Source of the DNA: Phytophthora hibernalis
Lineage: Eukaryota; Oomycota; Peronosporomycetes; Peronosporales; Peronosporaceae
Assembly: GCA_012656075.1 (NCBI GenBank)
Contig: JAAKBF010000070.1
Span: forward strand, 85,810 to 149,809
Reading direction: 5' to 3'
Length of the DNA: 64,000 nucleotides
A program made the position numbers and the translations under genes. The notes under the pieces were generated by a model. That model was not told where the DNA came from, made no database searches, and saw only the letters and a list, made by a program, of their open reading frames with translations. This document shows positions 54,745 to 64,000 of the stretch, in pieces (the first letter of the stretch is position 1; each line of letters starts with the position of its first letter).

Positions 54745-55587
54745 ACTGGCGGGCGTCTGTCCGATCAGAGCCCACTCGAGCCTCTGTTGATTGCTGTCGG
54801 TGAGTTTGATCAGTCCTGCTGTAAAAAATAAATGTGTTGCATTGGTCATTGCTTTCTTGGTTCCTTTGTTGTTCGTTAGCCCTTCAAGGTTTAATAAGGG
54901 TTGCGACGAATAGTGTTGGTGCTTTCGTCTACATCAATGAGAATAATGCTGGGATTTGTATGAGCGAAGTTGAAGTTGTCCCTTTGCAAAAATACCACCT
55001 ACGCACCGTGCTCGACGCACGTTTTGCTGAAACCATCAACAGCTAGACTATCTGATAGCTCTAGCTTAGCGCTGCAATGCGCAACTAGACAGCATCGAGA
55101 GTATTCTGATGAGATTCTCAACCGACCAACTCGCTTTCAACAGCTTGGCGTGTTGGCTGCGGCATCGGCCAGCTTGACCAGCGTCGTCTGTGCCGACATC
55201 GTCTGTCCATATGTCCGAGAACAGTTGTGGCCTTGTCAGCTGACGGGGTGCCCATATCCGGATATGCCCCGAATTGACCGGTACATGTACCTCGATATAC
55301 TCATGCCTTGCATGATCTCCGAACGGCGAAAAGGATACCTAGTACATGTACCGCCTGGGTCTCCGCATACTTGCCGAAGACCTGGTCATCATCCCGTCTC
55401 ACATGTCAACTCACAGCAAACACTACTACAGATTAGAGAGCACACTTCGAGTAGTCAAACTCGATCGAGGTCGCGCTAACTGGCTGACTGAAGCTCATTT
55501 CCAAATCTCCTCACTCGAGTGCACATTCAACAGACAGCAAGAGCGTTGAAGAGCAAGCAAGGTCTTCACAAACTACAAACATAAACA

Positions 55588-56283
55588 ATGTTCAGCAGCA
55601 GCAAGATCACCGCCCTGTGCCTCATCGTCGGGGCCCTCTCGAACGGAGTATACGCGAAGGAAGAGGCCGCCCAGACCTTCGGACTTCTTGGTGCTGGGCT
55701 ACACGGTGGTGCGGGACTGTATGGTGGAGCTGGAGTTGGTGCAGGATTGTACGGCGGAGCTGGAGCTGGTGCAGGATTGTACGGCCGGGGTGTCGGTGTT
55801 GGCGTTGGTGGTGTTGGAGCCGGTGTGGGCGGATACGGCAACGGCTACGGCAATGGTTACGGCGGTGCTGGTGTTGCCGGCACCGCTGGAGTACGCGGAA
55901 ACGTCGGTGGCGGTGTTGGCGCTGGAGTAGGCGGCACCGCCGGTCTTGGCGGAAATGCTGGCGCTGGCGCTGGAGTTGGCGGCTCTGTCGGAGTTGGTGG
56001 CGGCGTGAGTGGTAATGCTGGTGTCGGTGGCGGTGTAAGTGGTAACACTGGTGTCCGTGGCGGTGTGGGAGGAGGTGTGAGCGGAACGGCCGGTGTTGGC
56101 GGAGGGGCTAGCACTGGTACTGGTACTGGTACTGGTACTGGTGGGGCTGCTACAACAAACGGCAACGGTGGCGCGTCTACAGCACAGAACGGCGGCGCCA
56201 AGGCGAGTGCGAGCACTGCAACCTCTGGCACCGGAACGTCTGCTGTGGTGCAGAAGGGGTACCGCAAACTCCGCACGGAGTGA
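55588..56283 (+). CDS. GRP-B unit 10 (last)
   Basis: Intact 231-residue form. Its downstream spacer is cut at 56747 and joined to a decayed SDR 3' region, so this unit preserves the ancestral GRP-SDR neighbourhood. Confidence 0.85.
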   Translation: MFSSSKITALCLIVGALSNGVYAKEEAAQTFGLLGAGLHGGAGLYGGAGVGAGLYGGAGAGAGLYGRGVGVGVGGVGAGVGGYGNGYGNGYGGAGVAGTAGVRGNVGGGVGAGVGGTAGLGGNAGAGAGVGGSVGVGGGVSGNAGVGGGVSGNTGVRGGVGGGVSGTAGVGGGASTGTGTGTGTGGAATTNGNGGASTAQNGGAKASASTATSGTGTSAVVQKGYRKLRTE

Positions 56284-56748
56284 ACTGGCGGGCGTCTGTC
56301 CGATCAGAGCCCACTCGAGCCTCTGTTGATTGCTGTCGGTGAGTTTGATCAGTCCTGCTGTAAAAAATAAATGTGTTGCATTGGTCATTGCTTTCTTGGT
56401 TCCTTTGTTGTTCGTTAGCCCTTCAAGGTTTAATAAGGGTTGCGACGAATAGTGTTGGTGCTTTCGTCTACATCAATGAGAATAATGCTGGGATTTGTAT
56501 GAGCGAAGTTGAAGTTGTCCCTTTGCAAAAATACCACCTACGCACCGTGCTCGACGCACGTTTTGCTGAAACCATCAACAGCTAGACTATCTGATAGCTC
56601 TAGCTTAGCGCTGCAATGCGCAACTAGACAGCATCGAGAGTATTCTGATGAGATTCTCAACCGACCAACTCGCTTTCAACAGCTTGGCGTGTTGGCTGCG
56701 GCATCGGCCAGCTTGACCAGCGTCGTCTGTGCCGACATCGTCTGTCCA

Positions 56749-57160
56749 ATGTACTTGTAACGAATTGCACGATGTAAACCACTCGGAAAGGAACTTAGCA
56801 AATTTTAACATGGGAGTGCTGCCCTTTTGCGCTATCAGCTAACAGCGCTGCATCAGCTCACCATCTTACCACGGAAGCTCCGGCTTGGAGATACACGGGT
56901 CCGGGTTGAAAAACTTGCCCGTGCTCTCGGGGGTACGGTCATGGCTGCCACGGAGTCCGACGGCTTTAGCGTGGTCTTGCCCTTGGTCATGTCAGTGTCC
57001 CACAGCCACGCGCGCAGCTCGACTGCCAGTAAGCAATTGATCATATTGAGCGCGGCCGCTGAGTAAGCTTCCTTAAAAGAAGGCTGCCGTGTCCGTCCTA
57101 CAACTGCCGATGCTGCCATGAACGACGAGAGCTGCACGACGAAGTAAATGCGTTCATCGT
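56749..57160 (-). pseudogene. SDR relic at the right end of the GRP-B array
   Basis: The stretch 56755-56880 matches the GRP-A/SDR-a intergenic region (13350-13490) at many positions, including GGGAGTGCTGCCCTTTTGCGC. Minus-strand fragments then read TLKPSDSVAAMT, DTDMTKGKTT, SAAALNMINCLLAVELR and VVQLSSFM, all SDR-a motifs, with deletions that remove the HPGYV and YSSSK regions. It ends near 57150 at AACGACGAGAGCTGCACGAC. Not functional. Confidence 0.8.
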
Positions 57161-57181
57161 ACAATCGTACATTTTCACGGG
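57141..57181. repeat. Right copy of the inverted boundary repeat
   Basis: ATGCGTTCATCGTACAATCG followed by TACATTTTCACGGG is the inverse of 40592-40652, lacking a 22-bp insert present there. Confidence 0.55.
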
Positions 57182-57376
57182 ATGAATCAAAATTGACGGT
57201 GAAATTTATCACAAAACGTGGTCTAAAAATGTCACAGTGGCTCACCCACTGGGTGACCCAGTCATTTCACCTCCCGTGCGCTCATTGGTCCATCCACTTA
57301 CCCCTTTCCCTATTTTAAAGCAAAACCGACTCGCCAAAACGAAGAGCTCCTGACACCAGTCATCGGGCTCTGCAAA

Positions 57377-59571
57377 ATGCTGGCCCTGGCCCCTCGCGCG
57401 GACTTGGCATCTAGGTCTCCGGTCTTTAAACCCGCGCAAATGGCCTCGAAACCCGCGCAAAACGACACGCCAGCCAATGGCGCGCTCCCGTTCAAGGCGC
57501 AGTGCAAATCGGCAGTTGCGCTAGTGAACGAGCGCCGCATCGACTTCGTGCGCGCGCGCAACGTGCGCGTGATCGGCCGATTGGACGAAAAGACCGAGAA
57601 ACCCAAGAAAAAGTAGCCAAGGAGCTCACAGCCACCGAATCCGTGGAACGTGTGCTCACGTGGCAGCGGTCCAAGAAAATCGGCCCGGGTTTCGCGAATC
57701 TGGGCAACACGTGCTACCTGAACTCGGTGTTGCAGTGTCTGACGTACACTCCCTGTTTTGCGCAATTTCTGCTGGACAAGGAGGTCTTCGCGTCCTATAA
57801 TGGGGGCAACAGCAACGCCAAGTTCAACAAGAAAACTGGCGCAAATGGGTTCAACGGGTCGAACACCGGAAACGGGTTTTGTGCAGTACGCGCCATGTCG
57901 CGACTGTTGCAGTCTGCGCACGGCAACAATTCGGTGCGCGTGGTGCAACCGAAGGAGCTGGTGATGAACGTGCGACACATCTCCAAGAGTTTCCGCATCG
58001 GGCGGCAAGAGGATTCGCACGAGTTTTTCCGCCTGCTTTTGGACTCGATGCAGCACTCGTGTTTGCGCAAAGCGCGCATCAAGAGCGAAACGCACTCGGC
58101 TGCAACTACAACTTTTGTGCACCGCATGTTCGGTGGCAAGTTGAAGAATTCGCTCAAGTGCGCGAAATGCGGACACGTTTCCGAACGCTTCGACGACTTT
58201 TGGACTTGTCGCTGGAAATTGCACATGGTGTCAATAGCGTCAAAGGCGCGTTGCGACACTTTACGGCCACCGAAAAGCTGGACGACCACAATGCGTGGAA
58301 ATGTTCGAGTTGCGGCAAACCTAGTCGCGCCGAAAAGGGGCTCACAATTGCGGAATGTCCGAACGTGCTGATGATTCAGTTAAAGAGGTTTGACCTCATG
58401 TTCGGCAAAATCAAGCGCCATATCGAGTTTCCCAGGTCGCTCGACATTTCGGTGGGGATGAGCAAAAACTGCGAAGATCGTCGTCGCGGACGTACTAAGT
58501 ACGATTTGCACGCTGTTTTAGTGCACGCGGGCTATTCCACGGATTGTGGTCATTATTACGCGTTCGTCAAGGGCTCGTCCGGCCAATGGTACGAAATGAA
58601 CGACGATACCGTTCGGTGGGTCGGTCTTGAGACAGTTTTGCAGCAAAAGCGTACATGCTTTTCTACTCGCGGGTTTTGCCCCTTCGGAACGTCCCAAGTC
58701 GAAAGCCAAAGAAGAGGAAGAAGTGAAGGCGAAAGCGAAAGAGGTCGTGGAGATGGCCAAGCACAAAGAAAAGGTACCCGAAAAAGTGGCTGCAAAACCG
58801 TTGCTGGCCAAGACGCAGGACCTGGATATGAACGGATTCCTTGCGAGTTTAAAGACGACGGTGACTGGGGATAAGCCGTTGGTCGTGGTTCCGGCAAAGT
58901 CCGAAAAGGCTGCGAAAACGAGTATTGTGACTTTCAAGGTCACGACCAAACCGTCTTCGGTCTTGTCTAGCGGGATGTCGATTGTTGCGCGTCACCGAAT
59001 GAAGCGCGCATTGACGCCGACTTTCGGTGGTCGGATGGCTCGACTGAACAAATTCCGACCCATTTCGTCGAAATCGTGTCCGCGTCTTGTGATGACTCGA
59101 TCTGTGGAGGAAGTACCGGTCGAAGCTGCTGACACCAATGTGGTTAATGGAGCTGCTGCTGCCATCACCGCCCCAGTAGCGAAATCTTCGACCACGAGGG
59201 TGGCGTTCGACCCGCGACATCTTAAAAATGTTGGCGTGCGCAACGCAGCTCTGTTCGGTCGCGAGGTGGACAAATGGGCGGGCGATACAGACGTCGAATC
59301 CTCCGAAACAACTAGCGATGCGGCATCGCACGAGCCTGTCGACACGGTGCTGGCTGCGAAGCATGACCGCGTGCTCAACACCCTCAAGCAGGAGGAGTGG
59401 AAGCACCGCAACGCCGGTCGTCAGGACTACTGGGACGAGACGCTCGATGAGGGCAAGGTCAAGAAGGTGAAAAAGCGCAAGGAGTTCGTCTCGAACGAAG
59501 GCCGCAAGAACGTCTTCCAAAAGACTCTCATGCACAAGAAAAAAGAAGCCAAGCGGCAGCGCACGGCCTAG
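57377..59571 (+). CDS. Ubiquitin-specific protease, USP36/42-like (frame interrupted)
   Basis: Cysteine deubiquitinase of the UCH/USP family. Start MLALAPRADLASRSPVFKPA at 57377; the frame-corrected length is 732 residues. Cys box GPGFANLGNTCYLNSVLQCL (Cys about 113); RQEDSHEFFRLLLDSMQHSC; zinc-ribbon Cys pairs CAKCGH and CSSCGK; LTIAECPNVLMIQLKRFDLM; His box LVHAGYSTDCGHYYAFVKGS and WYEMNDDTV; AYMLFYSRVLP closes the catalytic domain. The C-terminal half is basic and disordered, ending VFQKTLMHKKKEAKRQRTA, as in the nucleolar USP36 group. Four breaks, all one base short in a run: AAAAA near 57609, TTTT near 58199, AAAA near 58646 and CCCC near 58678. Four of four in homopolymers of a conserved gene argues strongly for sequence error. 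No intron seen. Confidence 0.88.
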
Positions 59572-59848
59572 AGCGAGCAGTAGTAGCACCGCCCACTAGA
59601 GATACAGCGAGAGGATTAAAGTCCACGGGATCCGCTAAGGACGACCTCCGATTCATGCACATTTTTAAAACCTCCAAATTTCCCCAGTGCATTCAAGCTG
59701 ACACTTTCAAAGTGTGCAATGACTCGTCGGGTGGCAAGTCTCTTTTGCGAAACGACTGCAGCATCTATTGAAGGGGTGGCTTGGTAGAATCTCCAGTATC
59801 TCTGCTGCGATCTGGTGTTGCTGAAAATCTTGTGCCAAACGATTCACC

Positions 59849-61604
59849 ATGGATAATGACGAGCAACTGTCCGTAGCTGATGACGAGCAACAGCAGGACG
59901 CACTTGAAATGTCCTTGGAGGAACCTGCCACCTTCGATGAGAAAGACCCTGCAACGCCAGAGGTGAACGAGAAAACACCTAGAAGTGGAGCTGCAGATGA
60001 CTCTGGGGAGCCATCGTTCGCGTCTGAAATGGCAATGGCCGAGTTTCTTCGCGCGTCGTCGGAGCAACTCGAGTTTTCATTGCTAGTGGTTCTGCAGCCC
60101 GACAACGTGAGGCACCGCGTGACTGTCACTGCGGAGACGACGCTCGGGATGCTGCGGGAACTGCTCTGCACAGATCTACAGTTAAACGCAGAGCTTGTGA
60201 GTTTCCCGATCTTCGTGGACCTCGTGATGCCGATCAAAACGAGGACGACTTGACTCTTTCAGCGTACGGTTTGCCGAACAGCAGTGCAGAGTGCACACTC
60301 GAAGCGTACGTTGCACGGCCTCAGACCACGAGCGACTATGTTATGCCGAATCGCATTCAAGTGCAGTTCTACAATGGTGAGGTTGGGAGGTTTGTGTACT
60401 GTTAAGCTGAAGCTGACATTGTGCTGTTGTCATGATCCTAAAGAGGAGACCGAGAGTACTAGCACAATTACCGTGGAGGTGGAGAAGTTCTCCGGTCACA
60501 AACCATACCTAGGAGGTTTCAGACACCGTAAAACGCAGCAGCACTTTCATCACGCATCGACACAGGTAAATTCTGCAAGCCTTAGTGGTTCTTTACAGTT
60601 GTGCCTGACTGACATTTGCTTCTCTGTTTTTGCAGACGATTTTATCCAGAGCTCGTCGTAATATGGGGCCCCCACGCTCTCATCGCGAGACACAAACACA
60701 ATTGCTGGTGACTCGATCCTTGCAGACTAATCGAGAGTCGGGCACGCAAATGTCCCGGCGCGATCTCAAGTTGGATGAAGCGTTCGACAGGCATGTGACT
60801 GCGCGACCATACTTCGACTCGTACCAGCTAGACAGTCTTCGTGAAGACTCGGCGCTATTGATGCAGCGTTTGTGGCGTGGATTTCGTGCTCGACTGTTTG
60901 TGTACAACATTCGAGAACAGCGTCGTCGCGCGAGTAAACTCGCAGAGATGGAGGCCCAGGAGAACGAAGCTGATGATATTAGCCGCCAGCGCCGTGAGGT
61001 AAACCGTCGAATGCATCCGAACACGGTGAACGACTTCGAGGTGCTCTACAATGAACTGGACAAGTGGCGATTAGTTGAATGCCGGAAGGTGCGCGAACAA
61101 AGAGAGCTGGATCCGAGTGAGAGACAACATGCACTTGACGCTATCCTGGCCAAAGAGACCAAACTTCTTCAGACAATCGACCGTCTAAAACTAACAGCGA
61201 CAGATGCAAACCGAAAGCAGCGCATTGAAGCCATGCTACAGTTCATGGGACGTCCGAAACAATGGCAGATGAGTGACGGTGGCATCAAGGAGGTGCATAC
61301 GCCGTTTACTGTACGTGCCAAGGAACTTATGGACCTGTACCATGGACTGAGGACGCCACTTAGCTCGGTGGACGAGCGCTTAGACATGCTGCTGCACATT
61401 AAATGGACCGTCCAGGAGTTCGATTGTCCACTCACACGAGAGCTCGTGGAGCTCATCGACCGTGAAGCTGACATGCTTAGCCGTGGGCGCAAGGAGAAGA
61501 GTCTGGAAGGTCTACGCAAACGCCTAACGAACCTCTTTCTACAGTTCATCGAGACCCCAGAGTTCAATCCGGAGGCTGCCGCGCTCAAACATGCGCGAAC
61601 CTAA
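59849..61604 (+). CDS. IQUB: IQUB-like protein (IQ motif and ubiquitin-like domain), flagellar
   Basis: Acidic N-terminus (MDNDEQLSVADDEQQQDALE), ubiquitin-like domain (FSLLVVLQPDNVRHRVTVTA, TTLGMLRELLCTDLQLNAEL ... LSAYGLPNSSAECTLEAYVA), intron 60377-60443, then HKPYLGGFRHRKTQQHFHHA, a very characteristic IQUB block, intron 60566-60635, STQTILSRARRNMGPPRSHR with TQTQ repeats, an IQ motif (ALLMQRLWRGFRARLFV) and coiled coil ending RKRLTNLFLQFIETPEFNPE. IQUB is a radial-spoke protein of motile cilia, fitting an organism with swimming zoospores. One C is missing in CCC near 60206 (frame returns as DLRGPRDADQNEDD). The protein stops at AAALKHART, before the Cys-containing C-terminal region that IQUB proteins usually have, so it may be truncated or have an unseen exon. 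Confidence 0.83.
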
Positions 61605-62640
61605 TCACGAACATGCCATTCCCCCTTTCGATGATTTCTACCCGATATTCAGTGTTGACAACTGCACCATGAAAGCAATGAACAAGGCCACAATGTCTTG
61701 ATATTGCAGGGTTGCATTTGACGGGGTTCTCGGAGAATAATAATTCCAGGTTAAATTTTGGAAAAGGTGCTTGAGATAACCAAGGATTGCTGTACCTTGG
61801 TAGAAAATCAGTCAGAAGTACTTAGTTGTTCGATAACTGTCAACGACGGACCCGTTTCGCCGCTGCTGGAGGGTTTAGCAATGCCATAGGACTAGCAGCA
61901 GCGAGGGGTGACCTGAAGACGTTAAAGTGGCTACATGCCGGGGGTCTCGAGTCGAGACCCGACGGAGGCAGTTAAAAAGTCGAAGCTGCACATTCTGTAG
62001 TGGTTATGGTAGAACCATTGCTATCGGGACTACATACAGAGGGAGGACTATGCGATGTCTTCAGAAACCAGCTTCATGTACATACCGGTAATTCCCTTGC
62101 GACCGCCACAAACTATAATAACGGTGGAGGTATTTCAGTAATAGCGCGATGGTAAAAAGGTTGCAACCAAATCGAAGTGAGGGATGCACTAAGCTTACGG
62201 AGACTGAGGATGGAGCGGCCTCAAATTTTCACATGAGGTTGGTGAAGTATGTAGCTCCGCCACAATCGCTTAGAAGGGTGCATCAAAAGCAGCGGGCCGA
62301 ATTTGGTGGGCATACTGTAGCATCGCGACTGCGGCACTTTGGATGCAGCGCAACAACGTCGTTTTCAGGGAGAAAGAAGTTACCACGGAAGGGAGCAAAC
62401 TCGAAATCTGGAAATTGGCATTGCGGCAACTACGAGCATCAGCTCTTAGAGACTTCAAACGACCAGAGACAAAGTTACAGGGCATGTACAGCGTCAAATG
62501 CTGGACTGTTTCGAGTACATCGACATCAAGGCAGCAGGATGCCAGTACTCGCAAATGAAAGGAACAAAATCACAGACGCCACACATAGTAATGTGGCTAG
62601 AAAAATTCTAGGGATCTATTAGCTAAAGTTAAATAGACAC
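61605..62640 (+). pseudogene. Degenerate ankyrin-repeat gene remnant
   Basis: Short pieces in several frames resemble the ankyrin repeats common in oomycetes: GLAAARGDLKTLKWLHAGG (about 61885-61945), QPNRSEGCTKL (about 62165-62195), and HNRLEGCIKSSG (about 62260-62297). No continuous frame, no start codon and no conserved repeat number, so it is a relic. The 3' end of IQUB lies just upstream. Confidence 0.5.
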
Positions 62641-64000
62641 CATTACTATTATACTACTACTAAAAAGTGGAGTTTCCTGAATACCGGTACCAATGAGGTG
62701 CGAATTTGGAGACATCAAGGTTAGAGAGTCTCTAATAGAGACCTTTTAACCTTTAGTCTGGCCAGGCCGAAAGCGTACGGGTAGCATGGGTACAATCCTA
62801 CCCGTACGCGCGAGCTCTGATAGTTGGATGCAGGATTTGAGTAAACGAGCATACATTTTACAAGATTTTGTAGCAACACGCACGTTTGACAAGAAAACCT
62901 CCCAGTTTTATCAAATTTGAGCTCTCTCGACTTTCAATATTCTTCTCATCTAGTAATTGTTCACGTGGGACGGTTCGGCTGGATAAAAGGCGAATATCGG
63001 TTTTACTAACCCGGAATTTCCTTTTTAGCACTTTTGTCTAACTGTCAAAGCCCCTTTTCGACTTTCCTGAGCCGTATCTTTCGCCAAAGGCCGGAGAGTA
63101 GCTTATCGTCTCACTTTTGATACTTTCGATGTCCTCGGTCCTGAAAAATATGGCAACAACCCGATACATTGCACTTGCATTACGATGCATTGCTGCCGCC
63201 CCATCGAAGCGAAGGATAAGCTTTAAGCGGCAGACGCTGCTCAACCTGCAACCAGCAACCACACCGCAATCGATTGGTGAATAATTCTAGTAAAGTTTGT
63301 CGTCGAACAGCATAGCGTGCCTTCTAAATTGGAAATAAATGGGAAACATTCGATTCACGCAGCCTCGAGTGGTGGACAACACAGCGGCAGAGACGGCTAT
63401 CCATCATACATTTAGTTCATTCGAATTCAATCCAGTGGCTCCGCTGCACTTACTCGCGGCGCTTTATTTTCTTGTTCGACTGGGACTGCGCTGTCCGTCG
63501 AACGAATGAAGGTCGACGGACGGTTGCAGTGCATTTTTTCACGGATTCTCCGAGAACGAGAATTCGCAACCGTCGACTGCAACGAGGCATTCGGTGTTCG
63601 TCCAGCAGCCTGGAAAATATCAACGCGCGAAATTCATGCGATGGATAAGACGTTTCAAAAACGTCACGAAAAGGTTCGGTGCCGGCAGTCTTCGCAGCAT
63701 GTTATCGCTGTTTAAGCTTGGTTTCAGTAAGCGCTCACTGTACAAATCTCACACAACATGTCCCGGATACGCTGATACGTTCAGAGCGCGCGCCTGATCT
63801 CTGCACCGGTAGAAACCGTTTACACCGGTAAAAACTGTGCTCCTCGAACTGAACTGTGCAACTCCCTTCAGAAGTTCAGTCGCGGTTATCGCTCCACCAG
63901 CTGCCGTCTGCATTCCCATTTCCCATTTGGCCGCCGCTCCATCAAGCCAATCGGCGGTCGCCGCGTCGAAACCCAAGCGCGCAAATCTCCCCATCGCGCA
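62641..64000. other. Unassigned sequence to the window edge
   Basis: No gene I can support. Short ORFs exist on both strands: a 57-codon one from 63339 (MGNIRFTQPRVVDNTAAETA), a 69-codon one at 63506-63715 and an 81-codon minus-strand one at 63749-63994 (MGRFARLGFDAATADWLDGA). None shows a known domain; the last lies at the edge and might belong to a gene outside. Confidence 0.4.

Larger units (their letters stand above)
41258..56748 (+). repeat. GRP-B tandem array, ten units of about 1.54 kb
   Basis: Ten direct repeats, each with an initiator, a GRP-B coding sequence and a roughly 840-bp spacer. ATG-to-ATG distances are 1537, 1531, 1537, 1557, 1539, 1557, 1539, 1538 and 1539. Units 2-10 are almost identical; unit 1 has a diverged upstream region. 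Each spacer has one copy of the dispersed motif AATAATGCTGGGATTTGTAT (first at 42607-42643) and two TACATGTA palindromes. Homology stops at 56747 within the spacer after unit 10. Confidence 0.95.

Noticed and set aside
41825..56388. Long antisense ORFs (about 140-235 codons) opposite each GRP-B gene, some starting MTNATHLFFTAGLIK
   Set aside because: They arise because the Gly/Ala/Val-rich code has few stop codons on the other strand; they lack a signal, a domain or their own promoter, and change with the GRP microsatellite.
41258..56748. CRISPR or satellite DNA
   Set aside because: Units are 1.5 kb, carry a conserved coding frame and promoter, and the genome is eukaryotic.
63038..63262. Minus-strand 74-codon ORF (MVAGCRLSSVCRLKLILRFD)
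   Set aside because: No recognisable domain or gene context; could be part of a repeat, so not called as a gene.
1..64000. tRNA, rRNA or snRNA genes
   Set aside because: I saw no convincing cloverleaf with A and B boxes or rRNA signature by eye; a covariance-model scan would be decisive.

Overview
The window is eukaryotic and most probably from a Phytophthora-like (peronosporalean) oomycete. Reasons: dense genes with short GT-AG introns (about 54-81 bp); 'GCTCATTTCCAAATC'-type initiators about 70-95 bp upstream of start codons, as in the oomycete Inr/FPR core promoter; a Notum-like pectin acetylesterase with a mucin-like tail; old-yellow-enzyme reductases; a bHLH-PAS factor; the flagellar protein IQUB; 'NRSEGCT'-type ankyrin repeats; and MULE, piggyBac, pogo and LTR elements of the kinds common in these genomes. 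The species is not determined.

Layout. 0.2-8 kb: secreted pectin acetylesterase, an SDR gene, a decayed pogo-like transposon with intact terminal inverted repeats, and an eight-exon quinone-oxidoreductase gene. 7.8-24.5 kb: a young segmental duplication mosaic. A tail-to-tail pair, SDR-a and a secreted glycine-rich protein (GRP-A), occurs as an inverted duplication (7.8-10.5 and 11.8-14.5 kb) around a centre with SDR-b, then a third time at 19.3-22.7 kb. Two near-identical OYE genes in opposite orientation (15.2-16.3 and 23.4-24.5 kb) belong to the same mosaic. Between the copies lie a bHLH-PAS gene, a MITE-like element and gag/pol debris. 25-33 kb: a MULE transposase broken by an unclassified insertion with a TAGG target duplication, which itself contains a complete piggyBac element; a solo LTR sits further along the same MULE. 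34-40.6 kb: a second MULE-type element that also carries a Ulp1-like (C48) protease domain. 41.3-56.7 kb: ten near-identical head-to-tail copies of a second secreted glycine-rich gene (GRP-B, 1.54 kb unit), bracketed by an inverted GRP fragment on the left and an SDR relic on the right. 57-61.6 kb: a USP36/42-like deubiquitinase and IQUB. 61.6-64 kb: an ankyrin relic and unassigned sequence.

Two themes dominate. First, the GRP-SDR module has been amplified repeatedly, by inverted segmental duplication (GRP-A) and by tandem expansion (GRP-B); the decayed SDR at the right end of the array suggests both families descend from one GRP-SDR tail-to-tail pair. This array and its boundaries are the best candidate here for something undescribed. 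Second, nearly every interrupted gene, including housekeeping ones (USP, IQUB), is interrupted by single-base deletions in homopolymers. That pattern suggests residual long-read sequencing error more than gene death, so frameshifts should be read with caution. All product assignments come from reading motifs; no database search was done.
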